Positions 22,344 through 34,169 of a DNA stretch of 64,000 nucleotides are shown one piece after another. Origin of the DNA: Aselliscus stoliczkanus (lineage: Eukaryota > Chordata > Mammalia > Chiroptera > Hipposideridae); assembly GCA_033961575.1 (NCBI GenBank), contig CM066732.1, forward strand, positions 82,602,687 through 82,666,686, given 5' to 3'. The position numbers and the translations under genes were made by a program. Position 1 is the stretch's first letter, and each line of letters starts with the position of its first letter. The notes beneath the pieces were generated by a model. It was not told the DNA's origin. It saw only the letters and a list, made by a program, of their open reading frames with translations, and ran no database searches.

Positions 22344-23700
22344 AAAAATTTAGATGATTCTTTAAGATGTCCATTATAGCAGAATTAAATAAAATGAATT
22401 GAAATGAAACTAATAAAAACAGTGGTACAAAATTATCAAAGAAATAATGTAATAATATTTCCTATAAATGATAGACATGTGACTCTAAATATAAAGGGCT
22501 GAGAGAGGATCCTGCACAATAAAATAAAGAAATCCTACATCAAAGCATACTTCCTTGAATTTTCTACATGTCAAGGATAGTTTCTAAAGTCATTGGAGAG
22601 TGAAAAAGGCTCCTCATACAAAGAAACAGAAATCACATATCACAGAAATTCTCTATAGCAACAGTCAAAAATCATCAACTAATGCCATCACAATTCTGAA
22701 AGAACATTATTTTCAATTGAGAATTCTTAATTCATCTCATTTATGAATTAATATGGAGGGCAAAATAAATTCATATAAAGGCTCAAGAAATATATATCCC
22801 ATTTTTTTCCTTGTTACAGAACTCCTGGAATATGTGCTCCAGATAAAGGGAATAAACTAAGAAATAGGGAACAAGATTTAACAGAAGAGAAGAAAGAGAA
22901 GTCTCCAAAGGATAGAATCCCCAAAGACAGAGCATCCCTAGAAAGCAAATGGCCCAAGCTGGCGCAATAGGATGGAAGACGGTCTTCAGAAACTAGTGTA
23001 AATAATTACCTCTCTAGTGGAATAGATCTTTTGTATAATACTGTAATTCATAGATTAATAACGCATGAAAATATTTACATAGAAAACTAGGCAAATGAAA
23101 AACAAGGAAAATAATAGTTTCAGGGAAAATAAATGATGTAGGTGAATATTTATAGGGTAATTGGAGGGTAATATTTATATTGTCTTTGCTATAAAGACTC
23201 ACAATGAGTTTAACCAGAAAAAATAATTGAAATCAAATTTTTAAAGGACTCAGGGTTTGGGAAGAGTGGTATGAAAGAAAGTGAAATCCTTAACTGTCCA
23301 TAAGAGGAAATCAATAAACAGATGTATCAAGAAAATAGATGCATCAAGAAATATCACTACATGCATATATTTTGTACAGTGGGGTTAAATAACCAAAGAC
23401 AAGGCTAGTACAGTAAGTCAGGACTCCTAGGGAATAAACTTAAGGGTGGGACAGAGAAGAGCAAAGGATCGCTATTTAGTTAGTCAGGTAGGTAGTTTTT
23501 TTTCTCCTTGCTCTTTTTTGTTGTTGTTTGTTTGTTTGCTTGTTTCAGGTGTATTAAAGAATAGGATAAATGAACCAAAAAAAAACAGAAATAGACTCAG
23601 AGATATAAAAAAAAAATACTGATGGTTGCTAAATGGGAGTGGAGTAGGGATGGAAACAAGGTGAAGGGATTAGAAAGTATAAATAATGATCACTATTTAT

Positions 23701-25000
23701 TTTTATAGAAACTTTTAGTACAGTTAGACTTTTTAAAGTGTGACCGTTTTAATGATTAAAGTAAAAACTAGTAAATTGTTAATGTGACAAAATAAACAAA
23801 ACATATGTATATTATCACATGAATCTTTACAACTCAGAAATATGTAGAGAAGAAAACAAGTCACTCTAAATCCCACAGCCAAGAAATAATGACTATTTCT
23901 TCTCACAAAGTATTTTCATATATGTTTAAATACAATTAGCATCATATTTAATATGGAAAAGATTATATACACTAATTATCCTCCACCCCACTTTTTCTAG
24001 GATGAGTTCACAAACTTAATTGTCACACCGGTGTCCTTCCTCAGGTTCTATCTGGTTGCTTTTGGATTTAGTATTCCAAGTCAGAGGTAGGAAGAGCTTC
24101 ATCCAGGGTCTTAAAGGAAGGGAGGCAAGAAGTGGTCAGATTGTGAATATATAAATGGAAAGGAGAGTTGTCAGGGTTTTCTGTGCATAGAAGGTGGGTC
24201 TCTTTGATCTTCCTCTTGCCTCTAGTTTACACAACAGATCATCTAATTTTTTTAAAAAAATGATCAAATTGCATTCAAAGATAATTCAAAGACAAAATTC
24301 AGGGATACAGATATTTTTCACACTTTTCCCTGCAGTCATTGAGGTTTTCTGTGATTATGTGATGGGTCTGATCTCTTAGTTGTTGGTTCCAACTCCCTTC
24401 CCCTCCCTCTCACCCAAGACACACACAAACCGCACAACAACAATGAGAAAAGCGCTGTTTGACAGAACTGAACTGATAGAACTGTGATGGCATTAACTCA
24501 CACCTAATAGCCAAGGAGGCTTAATGACAAGGAAAAGATCTGGCAGTTGTCCTCAGAGGATTACAAATTGATACGAACACAAGTTTCCCATTAGGAGCAT
24601 CATGTTTCCCAGTTTTATGCACAATTATCTGCATTTCTCAGTGTTAAAGACTTTGAAAATATAAATTATGGCTAAAACGTACAGGCCTGTATTGAGTCCC
24701 CAAAGATATAAAACTTCTACTTTAAAAAAGGGGAGAAATATTTCCCTGCATCTCTGCCTGCCCTGCCTCCACACCCTGAATTGCAGTAAGCCGCTGGATC
24801 TGCCAGGGGAAAGTAATAAAAGCGTCCTGGTTAGGTTGTGTTGTTGCCTAAGACAATATATGAACAGGCTTTCAGTTACACATTTCTGTGGCTTCACCTG
24901 CCAATCAATGTGGTAATCAACTAGCATACATAACAGTGTTCTAGAAACTGGTTAGATTAGAATAAAGCTAGAGCTCTTTAAGTTTAAAAACAATTATATA
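23701..25000. other. Unassigned DNA
   Basis: No family recognised. Overlapping frames on opposite strands at 24625-24927 (100 codons, minus) and 24668-24916 (82 codons, plus) have no domain and no exon-like flanks. The block 24440-24960 looks like single-copy DNA. Confidence 0.45.
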
Positions 25001-25004
25001 TGTA

Positions 25005-25145
25005 TGCTCTATGCATCCCATTTTTCAGATGAAGAGAGGTAGAGGCCATATAATCTACCTAAGATCACACAGTCCATTAGTGACAGAAACAATCCTCACA
25101 CTCGGACCTCTCACCTCACTGAGCGCTCTTTCACAATGAGAGAAT
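25005..25145 (-). repeat. MIR SINE, reverse orientation
   Basis: 'cccatttttcagatgaagag', 'aggtagaggccatataatct' + 'acctaagatcacacagtccattagtgacagaa' match the reverse MIR core (cagatgaggaaactgagg ... caaggtcacacagctagtaagtggcag). Confidence 0.75.
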
Positions 25146-25404
25146 GCCCAGCCATAACCAGAGAAGCATATTTCAACAACATATGCACTCACAAGTTTAA
25201 TAGAGGGTCAACTGCACTCTTTGAAGTGGCTTCACTCTGTCACTGCACCATTGTGTTCCACAAAAGACTGAAGTCTAAAACATTTAATCCTGTAAACTAG
25301 AAAGCCAGTATAGCGGTGGTATCTATATTTAAATCCCAAAAGCATATTTAGTACATGGATGATATTTCTCTAGTTATTTCAATTCAATACATTTTTGGGT
25401 TTCT

Positions 25405-25555
25405 TTCTTCTACAAAACAGAAAAATTAGTGTTATTTACCTCCGAATTGGGTTGTGAGAATGAAATGAGTAAAACATGTAAGTCACTGAAAATGTCTTAG
25501 AATCACTGAAAATCTGCAAAGAAGTCACTGAGTAAATGTTAACACTCTTATTAAG
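25405..25555 (+). repeat. MIR fragment, plus strand
   Basis: 'ggttgtgagaatgaaatgag' and 'taaaacatgtaagtcactg' followed by 'gtcactgagtaaatgttaac' track the MIR 3' half (ttgtgaggattaaatgag, gtaaagcgctta, gcgctcaataaatgtta). Confidence 0.6.
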
Positions 25556-25559
25556 AAGT

Positions 25560-27350
25560 TCATTGTACTAACTTGACAATAAAAAACTCTTTGTTATACT
25601 CATTTTAGTTTGATGCTGCACATAGCTCCCTTCTGTTGAAGAAAAGCAACATTTCAAGCTCGGAATATCAGGGGATACATGGCACAGTGCTTGGTGGTTG
25701 ATGTGTGTCCTGGAGGTGCTGAGGTTTGTGGTATTATAAATAATACTGTTCATGTTATCCCTCCTGAATTTCTGCAGCATGGTAAGGGTAATAATGTGTA
25801 ACTGATGGAATTTCAAATAAAGCATTATTAAAATATTTGTTCAGTGACCTTTTTGCCCTTTACCTTTTGTCTTCTTGTGGCTGTTAAAATCTGGTGTAAT
25901 CTCCATCCATCTTATACATGTTTTTCAGTTCTATTCATGATATCACCTTAATTGGTTCAAGACACCTATTTTCTTTTCTTTTTGGAGTTGAGAAAAGATA
26001 TGCAATAGTACTTGTTAGGAAGTTTATATCCTAAGTTATTAGGAGATTCAGGCCTAGAGATAGACACAGCAGTGGGTAGATAGCTTACTAAAAAGGGAAT
26101 AAAACATCAGTCAGCTTCTCATGGTATCTGAATTGCAATAAGGACTTTGGTGAACATTTTGTGTTCCACAGCCTAGCAGGCTGCCATATGGTAAAATCCT
26201 TCCTTGGTACTAAAGGACGTTTTTGCCTTTGTAGGATACTAAATCTGTCAGTGGTATTTTATTCCTGACAACCAAGAATGCTGAGATAGTCTATAAACCC
26301 ATTTACATATTTACGATATTCTTAGGATATAATTCACAGATTGGAAAATTTTAGATGAAAACAGCAGAGGAGAGCAGAAACAAGACAGCATAATGCTTCA
26401 GGGGAAAATTGCTTAAAAGAACAAGAAAAAGGATCTTCTCATCATCCATGCATTAGGGATGACTCAGAATATTCTCACAATAACAGTCTGTTTCCATAAG
26501 GCATAAAATTCAAGGTAGCTCAGAGAACTGAAATCTTGCTTTGTCAGGATCTCTCAGGGAACATTGGTAGCAATGACTGGGTACTTATTAAGTTTACCAG
26601 GCATATGAATATTATAGTCTAGGTTTGTGATGAAGAGAAGCAGATTCATTAGGGGCCTTCTAGGAAAATAATACTTTCTTTAGAATGCCATTCAATTTAT
26701 AAATTTAAAACTAACAGTTTTAGAAGGTTCAGCTTCCAGAGGGAATGATTTACAGAAATAAACCTTAATTCCAAGTTGATATGACCTGTGAATATATCTT
26801 TTTTTGAACCAAAAAGTAAATAGCACATAACTTCATGACCATAGGAGGGCAACTGAAATGGAAACACACTTCAAAAGAAACAGACATAAAGGAAGACAGG
26901 GGACTCAGAAACTTGTATGATTAGAAAATGTCTAATGATAAACATCCACAAAACCCGAAATTCAGTAAAGAATCTCTATGTGTTATAAAAGGAGGAAAGC
27001 TCTTCTAGATGTGACAATATGGCACCACTCTAAACTAATATTGCAAACCCTTCCCCTACAAACAAGTGGCAATACTCCGTAAAATAAAACAACATTAAAT
27101 AAATACTAACCAAGTTTAAAAGGAAGAAGAGAAATCAGCAGGTGCTGAAATGAAGAGAAATCACAAATCCAGAGCAATAAAGGTATAAATTAGTATCATG
27201 GCTTATATGAATTCTGTGACCCCAAGAAGGAATAGATCTGCTGCAAAGAGGGATTCCCCGTGGTTAACTGGGCACAAATTCATGATCATACACACTGTGT
27301 ATCAGGAAGAAGCCACAGACTGAGCTGTCAGCCTCCCGCACTGCATTCCT
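25560..27350. other. Unassigned DNA
   Basis: About 1.8 kb with no repeat or gene that I can support. The 85-codon minus-strand frame at 25568-25825 has no domain. Part of 27000-27350 could belong to the retroviral-type element whose LTR follows, but I see no gag, pro or pol signature. Confidence 0.45.
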
Positions 27351-27398
27351 GCTGTCTGAGCCCACCCTTATGAAGGAGTTTCTGAAATCAGATTTCGA

Positions 27399-27529
27399 CC
27401 AATGGGCTGAGACTTGCCATGTCAACCAGAGCTGCTTAGCTATATGTCCTCATTTGCATGTTACCAACCAATCAGTGTGGCTCCATAACAACCAACCAGA
27501 ACACACAATTCCAACCAATCTGGACCAAT
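27399..27529 (+). promoter_or_regulatory. CCAAT-box cluster with octamer in LTR U3
   Basis: CCAAT occurs at 27399-27403, 27468-27472, 27515-27519 and 27525-27529, and the octamer ATTTGCAT at 27452-27459. These are NF-Y and POU-factor type sites. Whether they act today cannot be read from sequence. Confidence 0.6.
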
Positions 27530-27710
27530 CAGATGGTGGAAGTTTGGATTCCTCACTTGCAAAAAAAAAAAAAAAAAAAAGCCACTCAAAAGATAGGAGG
27601 GTGGGTGTGTGTGACTTTGTCTACACAGGTGGCTTCCCTCTGTCTCAGGGAAGCGCACTTTAGGTTTCCACAGAAGACTACATCTCCCCAGTTTGCAAAC
27701 TGTTTACTTG

Positions 27711-27716
27711 AATAAA
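27711..27716 (+). promoter_or_regulatory. LTR polyadenylation signal AATAAA
   Basis: AATAAA in 'cttgaataaagtttctcc', positioned near the R/U5 border of the LTR, followed by a T/C-rich downstream element. Confidence 0.65.
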
Positions 27717-27779
27717 GTTTCTCCTATTACCCATCCCAGGTTGGGGCTCCTGTTGACATTAGATTGGTGACAGTGAAGG

Positions 27780-28295
27780 TTTGTTGACAATGCCTATGTT
27801 TTTAAAGAGTACATATCACCTTACAAGAATTAAATTCTCATTTGAATTGTTCAATTTTATAAACTTGGGCAAACATGACTCACCTCTTTCTGTGTTGATC
27901 AACTAACAATTGAGAACTGCAAAACAATGTAGGTGACTGGGTCATCAGGGTTCGTCACTTGGTGGATGAATTACTACTAGATATATAGTTGTCTGATGTT
28001 TCACCAACGCATTCAAGAACATGTGACCTGATAGTGGTTCTAATAAAAATGTACTTTTGACGAATGATGAATATGAACAAGATTTTAAGATATCTGCAAA
28101 AACTGTGATGTGCCATAAAAATATCTATGATTTCTAATGGTAATGCCACAGCTCCTACTAATACTACTGTGATTTACTGCCTACATTCATGATCAGAAGG
28201 AATAGTACATTTCAGTTCCAGCTTGATCAAAATGAAGATATAAATTTTCCATCAAATACCAGGCCCTTCAGTCTATCCGTGGATCCCATGGGTAA
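27780..28295. other. Unassigned DNA
   Basis: No named repeat, no coding exon. Confidence 0.45.
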
Positions 28296-28299
28296 GAAC

Positions 28300-28470
28300 C
28301 TCTGCTTTACATGTGCTTCTTCATTTAATCTGTACAAGAAACATGTGAGGTAAAAAAAATCATTGTTATTACACTGGTGATAAAAATGGAGGGACAGTCT
28401 GAATCTTTTTATCAGTTCATATCACACAAGAGGTAAACCATGGATCTGGGATTCTAACGGAGGCAACTTG
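28300..28470 (-). repeat. MIR SINE, reverse orientation
   Basis: 'cttcatttaatctgtacaag' + 'aaacatgtgaggta' and 'atggatctgggattctaacgg' + 'aggcaacttgactctggc' follow the reverse MIR order (catttaatcctcacaacaacc, gaggtaggta, gagccgggattcgaaccc aggcagtctgactcc). Confidence 0.6.
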
Positions 28471-28699
28471 ACTCTGGCATATTTGCTTTTATTTATTTAT
28501 TTTCTAAAACTAAATTCTTATGTATCTATGCATTAGGTAGTTCGATATCTACCTAGCCAATTGTGTTTTCTTTCAGTTCATGGGTCACATTCATAAAACT
28601 TTAAATGAAGTTTTATAATATGTTTATATTAGTGGGTATTATTTCTCTCAATATCTCACACATATTTTTTAATATCCAAATTAATCATAAGAATTTAAG

Positions 28700-28880
28700 A
28701 GACTTTGTTTAGAATTCAGGTTTATTGAGGTTAAATCTTTGATTCATTAAAATTCATCCTTTTTTGAAGTATGAGTGATGAGTTTTACAAATGCATGATG
28801 CCACCACAAAGGAGTCATACATTTCCACTCCCCCAAACTTTCCTCATTCTCCCTTGTAATCAAAACCCTTCCCCTCTAAA
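28700..28880 (-). repeat. LINE-1 3' UTR fragment, minus strand
   Basis: 'aggtttattgaggttaaatc', 'aaaattcatccttttttgaag', 'gagttttacaaatgcatgatgccaccac' correspond to the reverse L1 3' region (tttattgagatataattcac, taaaattcacccttttaaag, gtgcaaccatcaccac). Confidence 0.6.
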
Positions 28881-28889
28881 CTTGAAAAG

Positions 28890-29495
28890 AAAAAAAATTG
28901 GAGTAAATATTCTCTGGCTTGAGAGAATTACATTTTTAGTTTACATATTTAAAAGGCTCTTGTTTACAGTTGTAAAAAAATAAGTTTAAGTAAATAGAAG
29001 CAATATTATGTGACAAGAACAGCAGAGCACTCCAACTAAAACAGATTCAATGATGTTAAGAGCAAATTTAAGGCGTGGGAGGGATCTTGGTGGGTGAGGT
29101 TTAGGAATTGTACAAAAAAATTAGAAAGTAAAGTAGGGATAATGAGACCCACTCTTGGAGGGGTATCATACAGTACCTGAAAACTGTAGATTTGGTGAAC
29201 TATAAGTTTCATCTTTAAAAGCCAAAAGGAGTAAGACGGAAACCTGTTTCTGTGGACTTAATTCTGGCTACCCAGAATATATTGTTGAAGTGAAAATAAC
29301 AAGCAATTCGTAAGAAATTGAACACATTGCCTTTGTCTTAACCAATAGAGATGGCAGATATAGCCAGCTGTAGTTCTTGGATTTTAGATCTATAATTTAT
29401 AAAAAAAAAAAAAAACAGCAAAAGTAGGTTTGGTCCACAGCCTGAGATTTTAAAAAGAGATGATTCAAAGTGCTTCCAAAACATAAAGTCAAGAT
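28890..29495. other. Unassigned DNA
   Basis: No family or gene recognised; A run at 29399-29415. Confidence 0.45.
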
Positions 29496-29512
29496 TCTGT
29501 AAAATCATTTTC

Positions 29513-29655
29513 TTATATTTTTTTATTTTATTTTTTTTTTATTTTATTTTATATTTTTTTTGAGGGCAGTGTCACTGGCCCTCTTATGTGGGACCGAACC
29601 GGGGCCGCTGGCTTCCCAGGCCAGCGCTTAACCACCGCACCACTCGGCCGGCCCT
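29513..29655 (-). mobile_element. tRNA-derived SINE, short form, minus strand
   Basis: Ends with 'gaccactcggccggccc' type head on the reverse strand ('gggccggccgagtggtgcgg'), contains 'gagggcagtgtcactggccc', and has an unusually long, patterned T/A tail (29515-29562, TTTTA units) on the left. Perfect 15-bp target duplication 'tgtaaaatcattttc' at 29498-29512 and 29656-29670. Confidence 0.93.
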
Positions 29656-29949
29656 TGTAAAATCATTTTCAATTCCTTCTATTGGAAGTATCAAGCAACT
29701 TTCACAAAAAGGTAAAATAAAATACATATTATGGCACTTAAAGCTTAAGAATTCATTGTCTTTCCCACTCTTGGTGAAATATTATTTCATTTTGCAAAAT
29801 AATTCTTGCACTCAATAAAAGGACTCTAATGATAAAACTCTGGATAGTAAGTAGAAGAAAAATTAGGTAATTCACCGATGGATTACATGTCCCTTGCATC
29901 AGTGATAACACATCATGTATCCTTACGCTAAATGTTCAATGTACTGCCT

Positions 29950-31345
29950 TTACAGCCTCCCTCCCTCATGCTTTTTCCTCCTCAGTCCACTGCAATCCCA
30001 CTTGTGCCTCCACTGAAACTACTCCTAATCTAGGCATTACTGACCCCTTAATGCAACATTTTCAGTCTTAATTTTTGTTAATTGATTTCTCAGCTGTTTT
30101 TAATATTATAGACCACTTCCTATTGCTTACAGCCTCTTGCTCCCTTCATTTCTCTAACACCAAACTCCTGTAACTTTCCTCTAAATAACAATAGTCTTCT
30201 CTGTTTCTTTTGTCTCCTAAGTGCTGGTGCACCCAACTCTTTACTCCCCACTAAATGCATTTTCTTATACTAAACTTCCTTAACCATCTATACTACTTTT
30301 ATAACTTTAGCTCCCATCTACAGGCTCTTACGATTTCAAAAATTACAGCATTAATCATGATCTCTACTAAGAGTATTAAGTGTGTAAATACCTAATTTCT
30401 GGACCTCTTCACTTCGGAATCTCAGAGGTCTTTTAAAGCCCAAATGTCTAAAATGGAGCTCAGATTCTTTATAAAACCATTTTCCCTCCTAAATTCCATG
30501 TCGATTTGTAGTTCCACCTACAATCCAGCCACCTAGCCAAAAATCTTTGGGGTTTTCTGTTTTTTTTTTGTTGTTTTTTTTTTAGTAACCCCTCATTCTT
30601 ACCCCCATACCTAATCTACAAGTCCTACCAGACAATTTGACCTAGTAATTATGTGTTATCCACTATTATTTCTGGGTTCAATCTTCATCCTTTTAGGCCT
30701 AAATGTTGAAATATACTATTGAATTTATATCTAAGGCCCCTCAAATCTATCCTCTACACTATAGTCTACAGACTGATTTATCTAAAGCATAGAGCTGATA
30801 CATTCATCTGTCTAAAATTCTTCAAAGTTCCCTGTTCATTTAAATATCTATTTTTTTAACATGGATACAATGATCTGCATGCACGACCTAACCCCACTTG
30901 CCTCTCTAGCTTCATCTCCTCCTGTGTCCTTTGCACTTCAGCAACAATTACTTCAGAAGCACCACACACATCGTGCTAAGCTATGATTACATCCTTTGCC
31001 CAAACAATTCCCTCTGCCTAAACTAAGACATATGGATGCCATTCTTTCTTTGTCTGTTAATCAACACCTTGTCTTTTAAGATCCAACTCACATATCATGT
31101 CCTCTAGAGTCTTCTAACACTTATTCCTTGTTAGCTTAAATGTAACTCATCTATTTTTCACAATACCCTACACAACACATTAATGACATTTTGATTCTTG
31201 CAATAAAATATTGCTTTGTGTTCTCCTCTCTGTTTACTCCTCTCTCCCAATAATCAAGATTCCATAAAAGCAGTTTTATTCTTTTTGTATTAACATAGCC
31301 TGATCATTATGTGATATGTAATAGGGCTCAATAAATGATGGTTAA
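29950..31345 (+). repeat. Long L2 copy, about 1.4 kb, plus strand
   Basis: The longest ancient repeat in the window. It contains the ORF2-end/3' landmarks of L2 in order: 'agtccactgcaatcccactt', 'tcctaatctaggcattactgacc', 'ttttaatattatagaccact', 'aaatggagctcagattcttt', 'aaaaatctttggggttttctg', 'gacctaaccccacttgcctc', 'gcctaaactaagacata', 'ctgtttactcctctctccc' and the tail 'agggctcaataaatgatggt'. L2 was a CR1-clade LINE active in early mammals. No frame is intact. A T-rich run at 30560-30582 is a later expansion. Confidence 0.75.
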
Positions 31346-31349
31346 AATG

Positions 31350-33945
31350 AAGTGGAGAAGGAAAAAGCAGCTGACATGGGTTGTGTTGTTAAGAGGTAGA
31401 AATATTCCTTCACTGAAAATATTATAAGCTATTTAAAGATCTTAGTGCCTGCTGTATCTCTTGAGCTATTTATCATGGATGTTACAGAGGGGATTTACAC
31501 TTCAGACAGAGGTTCCAGCTTAAGCAAATGTTCTCTTAACCCTACTAGTCCATAATTCCAGCTCGACTGGGACTCCCGAAGAACCTAATTTCCAGTTTAT
31601 AAGATTGAGGCACTAATAGAAACCCTATTATTAAATAATATTCTGTGTTTGAAAATACAGAAAACATTGTATGTATGTTAACTTATATTTGGCATTTTAT
31701 TTCTTGGAATCTCTGATGTTTGCTTTCTTGTCCTATTGCCTGTTTAATGTTCTTCATACATCTTTTACCATTGTTAAAAATGGTGCACAATTTACACAAA
31801 AAGGGACAGAATTCAATTTATACAATTAATCAATTTATACTATTCAATATCTACAACAGAGGATATAATTGATTTTTCAAATGTATAAATATATTTTAAA
31901 ATAAAATTATAAGAAATATACTTTGCTGGTTTTATATTATCTAAGACTCCAAAATTCAGCTATTTTAGTTCTTGATTTTTCACTGAATTCTTTGTGGAAG
32001 GTGCCATACATTTTCTCTTTAGTCTTTTCTTCCCTGATTAGACTTTTTAAACACTTACCAAAGAAACTGGTGATTAATGACAGTTAGAACTTATTGGACT
32101 TGAAGGACAAATGCTTGCTTCACCAGTTAAGGGAATGAGCTAATCAAAATGAAGAAGTGCAGGGCAAGGGAGAACAGGGAGAGAAATGAACGCAGTGAAT
32201 CTATATGGATTTGCTTGAAGTGATGAGCTGAACTGTTAACTTTTCATTTACTGCATCACAAACTTGACTCAACCTTTGTCTGTATTAAGAATAATGGAGC
32301 AATTCTTATAAAAAGTATAAAACTTCTCAAATTAAGCCTCTCCCCTCTTATTTTTATAGCTACTAGTTGGTATTATTCCAGCTTCTTCACAGTAAATGTT
32401 TCACAATATCCTTCACAGATTGGAAAAACTTTTCCACCTCCACAGTTACAAATCCTACTATAACAAACCGAAACGGCTGTCTCTTCAGAGACCATACTTC
32501 ATACTTCAGCACGAAATTGAGACTGAACTTTTATTTGCTGAGAAGGTGACACAATTTTCTTTTATATGGTGTGGTCTCGTTCTTTAGCTTTCCAGTGACC
32601 TCAGAGGAGTGAGTGCCTCAAATATTTCAATGTTAGATTGTTTGTGAACTAGAGATGAATCAGTCTTGAAAAGGAGGCAGAAATCCTTTTCGGTGGAAGG
32701 GTGCCAGGTAACAATTCAGAGTTTGCCATGTTGATATTTACTATGTGTTTCATCAAAAAATTGCACTACTGATAGAAACACAGCAATGTAACCCCTAGCT
32801 GGCTATGTGTTCTCACTGTCCAATTAATCACTGAAAAATATGAAGAAGGGGTTAGAAAAACAGGGAGGAAGTTTACTGTTGCCTGAAGATTTTTGTTCAT
32901 GCTTAATGGTAATACTCTGTGCTTCTTATATGACATGGAAACCATTACTAATCCAAAACTATAACTATACTGACTTTTAGAACAATTGTGTGAGGATGTG
33001 ATATATTAGAACAGAATATAAAAGGGGCTTTACTATATTTCAAAATTTAAAGTAACTAGGAGCTTACTTTCCTTTTGTTACTTTCAGTTCTCCAGAGAAG
33101 ATTCATTTACATATTTCTTTAACATATTTCTACTCTAGATGTTCTAGTCCATCTAGTAAACCCTCATTTGGACCAAGTAGACTCACAGCTAAACAGGCTA
33201 AATAACACAGAAAATATAAATTTGGCCATTTTTACCTCTGTGTTTTTAATTGTCTTAAATGCCCTTCTCTTCCCTTAATAATCTTCCTGAAAGTACTTGT
33301 TGTTCCATTTAGATATCTCCAGGGGACGATGATGAGAAATATCATATCCCTTCTGCAAGTTACTCAAGGGCTCCGATGTAGTATTGGGAACACTGTTCCC
33401 AAAGCAGTTGGTGGACATTAGATGCCTGTTTGAATTGGCCCATTCAATGGCTAGTACTTTTCCTTGAGCCGATTAACTAGAAGACCCTTCCTTTTTCACT
33501 CCTTACCTTCTTCTTATACATATAGGCTTTATATGAGCTCACACTGCTTTTAAACATTTTTAGAATGTTCATGTTCTGTTATTAATAGTTTTTATTCTAA
33601 TGTATAAGTGTTTCATACTTTTCCTTTTTTAAAACAACTGTTTCATATTTCAGAAAACTACCCTGCAGCATATTCTCAGGAGATAAATCCTAATACCTAA
33701 GAGTAGTCTAAAAATCACTTTAACGTATTATTACAATTAGGCTTATTTATATGACTTAACTTTCATCTAATTTAGTAAGAATTCAAGGCTCCTCCCCCTC
33801 TGTTGAAATTATGGGCTATGTTTTTAACCCATTTGTAGTCAATTTACCTTATGTACAGACTATAAATTTAGATGGGAGAAAGTTAGGTTAGAAGGTCCAA
33901 GAAAATTCATCTATGAAGGTAATTCTAAAAACTTATTTGAAAAGA
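31350..33945. other. Unassigned DNA, 2.6 kb
   Basis: No repeat family or gene recognised. Overlapping 60- and 63-codon frames at 32367-32587 show no domain. Some parts may be single-copy. Confidence 0.45.
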
Positions 33946-33949
33946 CACA

Positions 33950-34165
33950 TGAAATATAATAGCAAAAACATTGTTGGAAAAGAAGAATGAGTGAGAGGAA
34001 CAACACTGTGTGATTTTAGCACTTAACATAATACTAAAGTAATCAAGGCATTGTACTATTGAAAAAGGATAGACACGTACACGTAGATCAATGGAACAAA
34101 AAGAGAGTCAAGAAATAGGCCTAAAAAAAAACGGTCAATTGATTTCTGACAAGGGTGCAAAGGCA
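33950..34165 (+). repeat. LINE-1 ORF2 scrap, plus strand
   Basis: 'actaaagtaatcaaggcattgtact' in pieces, 'tagatcaatggaacaaaaag' and 'tttctgacaagggtgcaaag' match the well-known L1 ORF2 part (acagtaaccaaaacagcatggtactg, tagaccaatggaacagaa, tttgacaaacc). Frames are broken. Confidence 0.65.
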
Positions 34166-34169
34166 ATTT

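Larger units (their letters stand above)
21880..23700 (+). repeat. Degraded LINE-1 ORF1/3' region (L1M or HAL1 type), plus strand
   Basis: Around 22640-22860 the sequence follows the C-terminal end of an old LINE-1 ORF1 ('tcacagaaattctctatagc', then 'gaactcctggaatatgtgctcc' and 'agataaagggaataaactaag'). At 23570-23690 'aaataaac..aaatagactcagagatata' and 'ctgatggttgctaaatggga' match the L1 3' region at 40436-40550. No frame survives. It carries two SINEs. Whether one or two elements are involved is unclear. Confidence 0.5.
27354..27765 (+). mobile_element. Class I ERV-type LTR, probably solo
   Basis: The arrangement is that of a retroviral LTR: a U3-like part with four CCAAT boxes and an octamer, a polyadenylation signal AATAAA at 27711-27716, and a U5-like T/C-rich segment with 'ggttggggctcctgttgaca'. 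Just after it, 'ttggtgacagtgaagg' (27764-27779) resembles a tRNA-primer-binding site of class I elements, but no internal genes follow and the boundaries (TG...CA) are approximate. An A run (27560-27579) sits where a TATA box might be. Plus-strand ORFs at 27370-27715 lie across it and are not genes. Most likely a fossil solo or truncated LTR. Confidence 0.6.

Noticed and set aside
24625..24927. Opposite-strand overlapping frames of 100 and 82 codons
   Set aside because: Sense/antisense overlap in repeat-free DNA with no domain, no splice signals and no codon-bias evidence; at most one could be real and neither is supported.
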